Below are positions 46,487 to 58,400 of a stretch of 64,000 bases of DNA, piece by piece. The stretch comes from Arion vulgaris. Taxonomy: Eukaryota; Mollusca; Gastropoda; Stylommatophora; Arionidae. The DNA is taken from contig CM036754.1 in NCBI GenBank assembly GCA_020796225.1, forward strand, positions 38,682,279 through 38,746,278, given 5' to 3'. The translations under genes were made by a program, and so were the position numbers. The notes under the pieces were generated by a model that saw only the letters and a program-made list of their open reading frames with translations, was not told where the DNA came from and searched no databases. Each line of letters begins with the position of its first letter. Position 1 is the stretch's first letter.

Positions 46487-49400
46487 CTGTCAACAACAAA
46501 GAATAGATTACATGTGTTAAATCTGAGGGAGGAAGTGTTGCTACTGTAACTTATCTGTCGTCCTGTCAACAACAAAGAATAGATTACATGTGTTAAATCT
46601 GAGGGAGGAAGTGTTGCTACTGTAACTTAGCTGTCGTCCTGTCAACAACAAAGAATAGATTACATGTGTTAAAAATAATTTGAAACCTCATTAATCAAAC
46701 CAGTCTCATTTTCGAAGTAGAATTAGCTTGCATGTTAAACATGCGAGAGGAAGACAACAAAAAAGATGGTTAGATGGCATAGCAGAATCCTGTTAAAGAG
46801 CAAAAATAACAATCAATCAAGCCACCAGAACAGTGCAAGAAATATCGGAAAATCATGACACTGGGCAACAACCCGGTAGCAGTGTGACGGCAAAAGATGA
46901 AGATGTTAAACATACAGAGTGACAAAAGTTATCAGTTTTATTAGGACTATCATCATAGCACTCCGGACATGTCCATGGGTTCTCCGATCTCCACCTTAAC
47001 AAATCCAGCAGCTCCCAGCGACTCAACACATCAGTTTGATATTGATTAATCAATCTTTTTGCATATCTGGTATGTTGTTCTTTTCAGGCTGTACCTATAT
47101 CGACACCTATCTCTCTCAATCTGATTCACAACCCTGAAATCCTCCGTTCGGAAAGACTCTTTTAATTCAATGCGTTAAGAATGTCATTTCAGCCCATTGT
47201 AACACAAAAGTAAATATGTCAAAGATTGCCTCCCTTATCTAGTTGGTTGAGATTCGGTAGTGTATCAGCCTTTGTTCAGATACTGTTTATATGTGCAGTG
47301 AGTTAGTATCATCAAACTTGAGTTCTTCTTCTTTGGCGATCTCTTGTCATGACCTTAATCCACTGTTGACCACAAACTTGGCAGTCAGCTTCAGGTTTGT
47401 CAAGTTTCAGCAAAACGTAGTTTTCAGGTCGACTTGGTGTGGTCACATGTTGCTGCTCAGCTCATCCAGGAGAGGACAGTCTTGCTCAAATCTGTTTTCT
47501 CCTCTCTCATTCTTGTGCCCTTTTAACTTCGGGTGGAGCATATCTCCTCAACCAACTCATGCCACAAAGTCTTCTTAAAGCTAAAGGATTGACTTCATTG
47601 TGCCGGGTTTTACCCCATATGGCTCGGTCCCTCTCCGCAGAAATAACATGCCACCTGCTGAAAGTATTGCATAAAGCACAAACTATGTAGTTCCTGCAAC
47701 AATCCTAGGGGTCTCTGGAAAAAATGCACTTGTGAAAAGAACGGTGCGTGCGTCTCTGGATTCGAACCCATGACCTTTGACTCGCAAGGCAAGGTCGTAA
47801 CCACTTAGCCACAGACACCCCCGCAAGACTTCTTATCTTTAGTTACAACTAACTATTTCCCACGTTGGAATACAATCTTTCAACTCTCTTCCCACAGTTC
47901 ATTATGACATCCAGGCCCTTTTCCCCATCTCTCTCTCTCTCTCACGATCGTTCTTATCATTCTAATGTGATATATAAACAGCCAAACATCAAGAATGGAT
48001 GTACGTGCACAACCTTCAGTACCTATTGGAGCTCAGGTGCTTATCCTTCGGTGGTGTGTTCGGTTTCAACTAACACCTTTGCTGTCCCCAGCCAAACCTG
48101 CAAGGCAGCAGGTTGCCATTTTCTTTTAGGGCAGCGACCCTTATACGGCCTGCCCTCCCGGGCTTATGAGCCCCATATGTCCAGCGAACTGGTCGTTTTG
48201 TGGACACCTTGGTTTGCCGCCCATCCAGTTTTGCGTATGGTTTGCTCCGCTAGCCTTTGATTGTCCCCAATCAAACTACAAGGCAACAGTAGTTCCTCGC
48301 AGTGGAAAGCGCACTGGCTTCGCCTCTGCTGGGCTGTCAATTTTTCTGCACATTCGGGTGGTCCGCACACCCTCTTGCCTGCCGCGCCATGCTTTCTTCC
48401 CGCCTGTGATCCCACCTGTGCATCGCCCGCATGCTCCACCCTGGTGCCAGCCTCACCATTTCCGTCAATTCCCACCGTGCCCACATTTGCCTGTGCTGTT
48501 CCCGCCTGGAGTTCAACAGGTCCCCCACCCCTGTGGTGGGGGCACGGGTTTCACCCCATATGGGCCCACCCATGCATCGTCGGCATGCTTGCTTGCGCTG
48601 CCCTGGTGCCTACTTTACCATTTCCGTCAATTCCAACCGTGCACACATTTGCCTGGGCTGTCCCCGCCTGAGGCTTAACCCGGGCTCCCACCCCTGTGAT
48701 GGGGACCCTACTTTTCCCCATGTGGGCCCACGTGCAGCTCATCTCGACTCCCAGCATATTCGGGCTCAAGAAAGAGCATTCGCGGGCTCTGAGTTTCACC
48801 CCATGTGGGTCCACATCTCTTCGATGGATGCACTTCTCATCCTGTATGTTTATCCTTCCAGCTTTTCCCATCGTCCGGGAGAGACTAGCATTAATAGTCA
48901 ATCTGGGCATTCGCTCGTCTATGTTGTGAGCAGATTCCATCTAGCGTGACTACCTTTGCATCTCTACTTGCACCAAAGTAGTTCTCCCAGGACACACCTG
49001 CCCTCTTAGCCAGACCGGAAATACCGTCTGTTTCCAGGGTCACCACGAGGAGGTGAGGGCAGGGTCTAAATTAGTGCCAGCTCACTAATCCTGGCGCACT
49101 GTTGGCCCCATGCGCCTTTGATCCCCTTTATCCCCATCTGATCTTACTGGCCTACAACATTTATGCCGAGTTTCTTGATATACTAATCATGAATTATCTA
49201 TTCTCTTTTCTCTAATCCTGTTTTGCCTCACTGCGTCAGGATAAGAAGACATTTATAGAATATGCTTTTGTTTGCACTTCATAGACAGTGTTTTTTCACT
49301 GAAGTTCACCTTTGCGTGGAAGCCTTTTGCTTTGTATCCAATGTACCACAGTAACATTGCTCTTTGAGGCACTGTTTGCCGGTAATCTGCTTATATGGTA

Positions 49401-52400
49401 GAAACATTTAATTTGTTGTTTCTTGATAAAGTTCGGTACTGGTGTTGTACCCACTTTTTTCCTGATGACTTCATTATCTTTATGCAAGACAAACATTATC
49501 TTCTTCTTTAGCGATCTCTGGTCATGCGCTTAATTTACTGTTGACCACAAACTGTGCAGTCAGCTTCAGGTCTGTCAGGTTTCCCCAAAGCTTAGTTTGT
49601 AGGTCGACTGGGTGTGGCCACATGTTGCTTCTCAGCTCACATAGGAGAGGAGAGTCTTGCAGGATATGCTCCGGTGTCTGTTCCGCCTGCTGACACTGGC
49701 AGAGAGCTGTTTGACTTATTCCTAGTCTATATAAATGTTTGTTGAGTCTGCAGTGTCTGGTACGTAGACGAAATATAATGACCTGGTCTGTTCTTCTTAG
49801 GTTTTTGAGGAAGTCTTTTCTATAATCATATCCAGTGTTTGTCTTCCAGTCTACTGCAGATTTTCTCTGTATGAGGGTTCTGACCTCCTGAAAAGACGGG
49901 TTGGTAAATTTGCTCTTTGTTTGGCACTTCCCTCTTTAGCCAAGACATCGCCACTCTAATTGCCTGCAATGCGACAGTGAGATAGAATCCCTACAAATAT
50001 TATGAGGAACTGTTCTTAACTACAATAAAAACACTTACCATTTAGCCCTGCTCCTGCTTGACTCCCACAGTGACCAAAGCCATTGTTCTGCCACATCGGA
50101 TCAGTTCTGTTCATAAGTTGTGCTGTCATTGGTGGATGACCCAAGTGTGGGGACAAGGAAATATTCTGGAAGTTATCTAAAGACAAAGAAATATTTTAAA
50201 ACTTATACAAAGACAAAGAAATATTTTTGTGAGTCTTTGCCTTGCGTTCAATTCAGAAAGAAATATTTTTGTGAGTCTTTGTCTCGCGTTCGAATTCGGA
50301 CAGCACTGTTCTGTTTATGAGTGCATTTTTCCAGAGACCCTAGGATTGATGCAGGAGCTACAGAGTCCGTGCTATTTGCAATACTCTCGGCAGGCGGCAT
50401 GCCATTTCTGTGGACAGACACCGAGCTATACAAGGTAAAAACCTGGTTGCAATGAAGTCAATCCTTCGGCTTTAGACCCTTAAAGATATATTTTGAAAGT
50501 TATACAAGGACAAAGAAATATATTTTGGGGGTCTCTGTGGCCATGGTTAAACCTTTGCCTTGTGATCCAAAGGACGCAGGTTCAAATCTGACTGCACTGT
50601 TCTGTTTACGAGTGCATTTTTTCCAGAGACCCTTAGGATTGTTGCCGGAGCTACAGAGTTCGTGCTTTGTGCAATTCTCTCGGCAGGTGGCATGCCATTT
50701 CTGCAAAGACAGCAAGCCATATGGGAAAAAAAACTGGTGCAATGAAATCAATTCTTCGGCTGTACACCCTTTAAAGAAATATTTTAAAAGTTATTTAAAA
50801 ATAAAGAAATGTTGCCAGCATTATCAAGTCACAAAACGCACTAAAAGAGTTAAATCCGATGACAAATATACCAGCTACTTCTACTTGCAAACACACAGCT
50901 ACATAACACAAAGTCTACTTCTACCTTCCAAACACACAGCTACAGAACACAAAGTCTGCTTCTACCTTCCAAACACACAGCTACATAACACAAAGGCTAC
51001 TTCTACCTTCCAAGCACACAGCTACAGAACACAAAGTCTATTTCTACCTTCCAAACACACAGCTACATAACACAAAGGCTACTTCTAGCTTCCAAACACA
51101 CAACTACAGAACACAAAGTCTGCTTCTACCTTCCAAACACACAGCTACAGAACACAAAGTCTATTTCTACTTTCCAAACACACAGCTACATAACACAAAG
51201 TCTATTTCTACCTTCCAAACACACAGCTACAGAACACAAAGTCTATTTCTACCTTCCAAACACACAGCTACAGAACACAAAGTCTATTTCTACCTTCCAA
51301 ACACAGCTACAGAACACAAAGTCTATTTCTACCTTCAGAAGATGTAAAAAGAGCCCCAAGAGGTATCCGATGCTGTGCATTTACCCCAAGACTTGATGTA
51401 AAGTTTGATTGAAAAGATTGTGAAATGTGTGGTTGAATAGTCTCCTGCTGCTGGACATTTGAATCTCTGTTAATGGAAGGTAACTCGGACATTACTGTAC
51501 TTGTTGTCCGAAATGAAAGCTGTCGTTCTGCAAGTGCTGTCGGAACATCAGTATTGTTTATTCGTGGCTCGTGCAGTGACGGTGGAATGTTCCTGAAAAA
51601 AAATAACAACAATAATAATATAACTGTTATTACAGGTTGAGTGTGAGAGCTGCAGTAGTGTAGTTGTTAGTGAACCCACTTCTTCTGCTAGGGGTCCGGG
51701 TTCAATTCTACATTGGGCATGGAATATTTTTACGACCGTAACGGCTCTCAGGTCAACACTGTCTCAATTAGGTACCCGGAAAAGTAATGGGAAGTAAAGG
51801 AAGTAGACGTGATGTTGATCACCCATCGATTATCGATGGACAATGAAAAATACGGGCCTAAAACAGTATTACCCAATATACCTTGAGGTATAAAAAGCTT
51901 TTCTTTACTTGACTTACATTTTTACAGGTGGGGTGTGGCGGGTAATAGCCACAGCGGTGATTGTCTGGGAGTTTAGGAAAGATAATGGGAATGTTATGTT
52001 CTTCTGTCTCTTGGCTACCGCCGATTGGATGAGGACACCAATATTTATGTTGAATCTAACCAGCAATTTAAGGAGTTTGGAATTACATGTTGTACAAGTA
52101 GTGTTGGATGTGTGAGGGGCAGAGAGTAGTATGTTTAACCAGCGAGCTACAGGAACCATCAGTATGCATGCCCTTCGACATCTGTTGGGAGAGACTGAGA
52201 GCACCTATGGGTCTGCCTAGAGTGCTGTGACATCCGTTCAGTAACCAATAATCAGTCTGATATAATAATTTTATATTGGATCTGGGAACAGTTATGGGTA
52301 AAAAAACGGGTCTGATCACCTGCAAAATTCAAATCTTCGAAAATAGTTAGTCACAGTCCAATGAATTCTGACTGAGAATCATCATCATCAAATAGCTTTT

Positions 52401-55400
52401 CCTGAGCAGAACTTTGACACCTTAACAGTCCTGAATTTCTCTCTCTGAGAATGATCTTACTGGGTCTAGGCTACAATGAGAATGATCTTACTGGGTCTAG
52501 GCTACAATGAGAATGATCATATTGCGCCCAGGCTACAATGAAAATGATCTTATTGCGCCCAGACTACAATGAGAATACAGGTGATGATGATACTGGTCAT
52601 AATTAGTTCTTACTTACATATGTAACGGTGCTGTTTGTGTTTCTGCACTGTCTCCAAAAGACACAGTCCTACTACTGGATGGAAAGCTGTTGTGATTGAC
52701 GTTCGGTCCTGTCAGTGTGTTAGCTACACTGTTTGACCTGATACTAATTTGAGATACAGGCAGATCCTCAGTTACTGCGTTCAGAAAGATATCCTGTTCT
52801 TGTCCTGCGCCGCCTTTTAAATAAACAATAATAAACAAATAACCAAAGACTGCATAAACTATAAATTTAAACAATAGAGATTAGTTATTGGTTACTTGGT
52901 TATTGAACCAATGTCGTATCACTTCAGACAGACACATAGGTGCTCAAAGGATTAAATCTGGAAATCTGCACTCATAATGGGTGGATAGAAATCAAGGGCA
53001 CATTAGGAGTTAAGTTTGGACATGCCAGACAGTGTTGTCTTTGTGGTGAGAGAGAAGACATACTAACCAACTTCTCATGGGTATGTTGAGCAAATGGACT
53101 TTGGGATGGCTGCTGCAGTTGAGAGCAGAGCACACATGGGAATGCCTAATGTGCCACGACGTCAATCGAATAACACAACAAAGGTGTTCAGCTAACAGTT
53201 ATTGAAGGGTACAGTTATTGAAGGGTACAGTTATTGAAGGGTATGCATACTGATGGTCCCTGTAGTTTACTGGTTAAACACACCCCTCACTCTGCTTCTC
53301 TGGCTTTCAGGCCTGCTTGTACAATGTGTAATTCCAAACTCCTTAGATCGCTTGATAGATACAACATCAATTTTAGTGTCGTCATGAAATAGGTGGCCTC
53401 AAAAAAAGACTAAAGAGCACCCCCCTATCCATCCTTAACTCCCCTATGATCAATACTGTTGATGCAAGCCTGTCCACGTAAGCCTCTGAAGTTTGTCCTA
53501 TTTTGGTAGTTGTCCTGTATTAGTATTGGTGACTTTATGATTGATTTAATCATCTTTTTCTTTTGGTAATAGGTAACTTGTAAATTTGGTTGCTGTCCTG
53601 CAGTACCTTCCTTAACCAATCAGTCTGTTGCCTAATTTCCTAGCATTCCATAGGAAAATGGTATCTCATGAAAATCAGTAGAACATCAAGCCAAGCAAAC
53701 ATACAAATAGACAACACCAGAGTAAAGCAAGTTTCTGAATTAAAATATTTAGGCCGCATTTTCACAGAGGATGGAAAGCTTGATACAGAAAGAGATAAGA
53801 TGCCAACAAGCAAATGCAGTGACCTACCAGCTGGCACCATAACTACAACACCCAAAGATCAAGATGGAAGTGAAAAGACAGAAGGTAAAAAGTATTTTTC
53901 TACCAGTGCCAAACTTGGTCTCTGACAGCAACACAATACAGAAAGCTCACCACGCGTGAAATTAAATGCTTTAGGAAGGCAGTGGGGGTCACCAGGAAAG
54001 ATAGTCTATGGAATGAAAACATCAGAAACAGAGTGGGCATAACTTCATGCATCGAATACATTGAAAGACAACAAATGCAATGGTTTGGACATTTAATGAA
54101 AATGGAATACAACCAACCACCAATAACAGCATACAATAACAATAGATCAAGTACTAGAGCCAAGGGAAGACTAAGAAAAGATGGATAGACAATATCAAGA
54201 CCACACTAAATAAACACAGATATAACACAATGGTGACTAAACTGGCCCTGGAATGCAAATTAAAGCTCCCACTCCTACGCTTAACAACAAGGGTGGACAA
54301 CCAATTCCATCATTCACATGGAGAACGACACTAGACAATAGATAGATGGCATCCACTGCAAGATGACATTGCATTGGCTGTACAGTTCAGAAAGTAAGGC
54401 ATTTAAAGACTTTGATGCTTTTTGTCTTTTTTACAACTCTCTGCACAGTCTTTTACACAAGAGATAGTCTGTCCCTTTTTTCCTTTCCTTGTGCTTCTGC
54501 AAGATATTTTCTCAGAGATCCCTGATTTCAGTGTAGGTGAGATCGAGTTCCTAGTCTTATCTGAGACTGACAAAAAAATGTAGGTCCCATGTTCAAATTG
54601 AGCATATAAAAGAACCCTTCACATTTCAGAACTGAGAAGAGCAGGATGGATAGCCGCTGCCTTGGCAACATTCATTAAAAATAATAAATAATAGAAATTC
54701 CTACAAAATATTTTTACCATCTCCTAAATTACACCAGGAACCATACCGATGCTACACAGCTAGTGCACTGCCGTTGATATCTTCCTGTGTAAGAAAGAGA
54801 TCAGAGCACACATGGTTACTCATCAAAGTGCAGTGATGATGGTCCTATCAATCAATCAATCAATTGATCGATCACTTAGTAACTATTAACAAAATTAAGA
54901 AATCTCACCTCGTGGCAAACTAGATGCAGCAGCTTGTCTAGACACAGTGGATCCTGTAGATGTAGGCTGAGCTTGTCTTCTGTCAAAGTCATACTCTGAA
55001 ACTGTATTCCCATCCCCAGAAAAATGAAAAAAAAACCATTGACTAATATTCATTTTTTGAAATTATGAAAGTCTGTGAACAATTGTATGAGCATGTAAAT
55101 TTAATATTATATCTCTTTTTTCCTTCTCTTCTTGCCTTCAGCCACTATAAATTCAGGCATTGTCAGGGCAACTGGTATGGCGTTTCTGACTGATTTTTCT
55201 GTGAAAGTTTGCTTTCCTTATTATCAGTGTCTCTGCCTTCTTCAAACTGAGATACTTGTAGTTTAGATTTTCAAGTATTGACATATGGTCCGGGAACCTA
55301 TAGTCCAAACCACTTGCAGTGAGCTTACTGGAAATTTAATATTATACGGTGTTGCTAATTTAGAGGATAATTACATACTTAATTCCTTCACCATGTAATC

Positions 55401-58400
55401 ACAGGCGCACAGTCCTGCTAGCGACGGTTAACTGCCTGTTCGCATGATCCTACTTGGATCTTTATCTTGTAAAGCAAATGATGCTTCCTACTTGATTCCA
55501 AACATATTGACCTTGTCTTTCCTTTGGATGAAAAAGTAAGGTAAAGGTGGGGGTTTGTGCAAAATGGACATGGTCAATACCCCATATCAGCTGCCCAGGC
55601 TAGCTACAAATGGAGAGGAACACTTCATCCTTGCTTTTGACTAAGACACAACTCAGAAAGAAACAGTCATGAGAGACTTAGGGATGAGATGAAAGACAAG
55701 AGAGGCAAGCGCAAATTCAGAATTTGTCACTGTAAAACACTTGCTTATTGACTGTCTGTAAAGGTGAAAAACAAGCAAACAAGCCATATATATTCGACAG
55801 ATTTAATTCTTCATCATTTTTCCGAAAAGTGCAAAGCTGTTAACATAATGTTTATCTATAAATATATTTTTTCTTCGTATCTCGTTTGACATATAAGCTT
55901 CCACACAGGATTTCCACTAATGTTGTTCTGCCGTCTCTCGAACCAATAGTTTCCTACAATCTTTCAACACTTCCCACAGTTCTTCTTCATGTTACCTTAC
56001 GTCCTGGTCTTATTTTCCCATCCGCTGTCCATTGGGGAGAGCTGTCCTAGTTAATGTCCGTACTGATATACAACACTCATGTCCCATCCATTTTCATCTT
56101 TTAATGATGGTGTCTAATGCATAGTTAGTTTGTTTTAAAAGCTCTTCATTTGCTATTGTATTTCACCAGAAATTTGCAAGATTCTTCTTAAACATATATG
56201 AGGGGAGGTCAGAAAGTAATGCACTACAATTTTTTTTAAATAAACTATTGGAAAAAATGTGGTGAAATTTTCACAGATTATATCTGAATATATCCCTAAT
56301 ACTACCTATTTTTCCACATAATCTCCATCCAAGTTTACGGCTTTACGCCAGCGCGAACAAGGCCATGGATGCCTAGTCTGTACCTAGTTTTGTCTTGTTC
56401 ACGTAGCCATTTCTTAATTGCGCGAATCACATCCTCATCATTGTCAAACCGTGTGCCATGCAGTGAACTTTTTAGGGAACCGACCAGATGAAAATCAGAT
56501 GGAAACGGATGAAAATCAGATGGAAGCGGATGAAAATCAGATGGAAGCGGATGAAAATCAGATGGAAACGGATGAAAATCAGATGGAAGCGGATGAAAAT
56601 CAGATGGAAGCGGATGAAAATCAGATGGAATCGGATGAAAATCAGATGGAAATGGATGAAAATCAGATGGAAATGGATGAAAATCAGATGGAAACGGATG
56701 AAAATCAGATGGAAGCGGCTGAAAATCAGATAAAAAGCGGATGAAAATCAGAGGGAAAAGCGGATGAAAATCAGATGGAAACTGATGAAAATCAGATGGA
56801 AACAGATGAAAATCAGATGGAGCCAGATCGGGGCTATATGGTGCACAGTCCAACCAAGTTTGTTGATTGCTTCCCGTGTTGCCAGACTTGTATGAGGGCG
56901 TGCATTGTCGTGTTGGAGCAACAAATCAGATGATTTCTTGTTAGGACGAACTCTGCAGAACCGTCTCTTGAGTTTTCTCAGTGTATTGAAAGCTGCAAGG
57001 CCAGCGACTGACAGCGCTCCTATCGACTGCACAACTTCCATAGACTGCACACATGCACACAATCATTTATGAATGTTCACCCCATTTTCTTTCTCCGCAG
57101 CCAGAAATTCTATAACAATTCTCTGTTTGTAACGGACATTGTTGACACTCGCCATTTCAACGGTCTATTGATCAGAATATGGTGAAATTTGGGGCACACA
57201 ATCAGCATATGTCATACTGCAAGTGTGCAAAATTTCATGATCCTGTCTTCATTATTACCAGAGAAAAAAATGTGGTGCATTACTTTCTGACCTCCTTGTG
57301 TTTTGGAATGTCTCCAACTTGTGTATGATGTTGTGCTTTATCTTCCAGCAATGATTCCTGTATAATAACACTCTTTTCTGGCTACTCCAATCTTCAATTT
57401 AGTTACTGCATTCCATGCAAATTAAATTAATTAATAACATTCAATGCACATCATTTCCGGTTTGTTGTTCAAGATGGCGGGACGTGTTTTCTTCTAGCTT
57501 GGCCAACAAACTGTTGATCGTCGGCCCGACAAGTCGTCATCATAAAAATTCACCACTGTTGGAGAAACAGAGTTTAGGCTCTAAATGAATCGATGATTCG
57601 TTCAAATTTGTTTAATTCTAAGGACATCTCTAAAATTGGTTACTGGAATGTAAGAACCATGTTTCAGTTGGGAAAAACAGCCCAAGTGTGTAGTGTTATG
57701 AGCGATTTCAAACTGGATATACTCGGGATCAGTGAGTGTAGGTGGACTGGCTCAGGAAAGGGCGTTTCTTAACAACGAACAAAAGCACGTAATTTATTCA
57801 GGGAGACTTGACGACCATCATTCAAACGGAGTTGCTATTATAATGTCACCCAACTCGGAGAAAGCACTAGTTAGCTGGGAACCAGTCAATGACAGAATTA
57901 TATCAGCGCGCTACCAAACAAAATTTTCCAAGTTAACAATCATACAGTGCTACGGCACCTACAAGCGACGATTCAGGCGACAACAAAGACACTTTTATAA
58001 TTTACTAATCGGTACCATCAACAAAATACCTAAACACAACATTACTGTTGTGATGGGTGATTTTAACGCCAAAATAGGGTCAGAAAACAAGGCGTAGAAA
58101 AATTTTGGGAAAACATGGACTAGGAGACTTAAATCAAAACGGAGAGAGACTAACAGAATTTTGTGGAATAGCAAATCTGGTAATAGCAAACTCTTTGTTT
58201 CCACACAAAAACATTCATAAAATTACGTGGAACTCGCCTGATAACATCACAAAAAACCAGATTGACCATTTTTGCATTAATACCAAATTCCGTTCATCAA
58301 TACAAGATGCCCGAGCCTACAGAGGAGCAGATGTTGGCAGCGATCACAATCTCTGCATTGCCAAAATAAAAATAAAACTCAAGTCACTATATAAACCACC

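Noticed and set aside
47770..47820. Functional tRNA gene
   Set aside because: A and B boxes are good but the stems do not pair and a SINE body follows.
48166..48949. 170- and 172-codon plus frames as genes
   Set aside because: Overlapping frames on both strands are open because the region is GC-rich; no domain, no consistent start.
52443..52575. 31-bp array as another splice-derived array
   Set aside because: It contains GTAAGA on the minus strand, but similarity to the nearby donor does not extend beyond about 7 bases.
56335..56853. 172-codon PSDFHP repeat protein
   Set aside because: It is a mariner C-terminus with an expanded 21-bp array.
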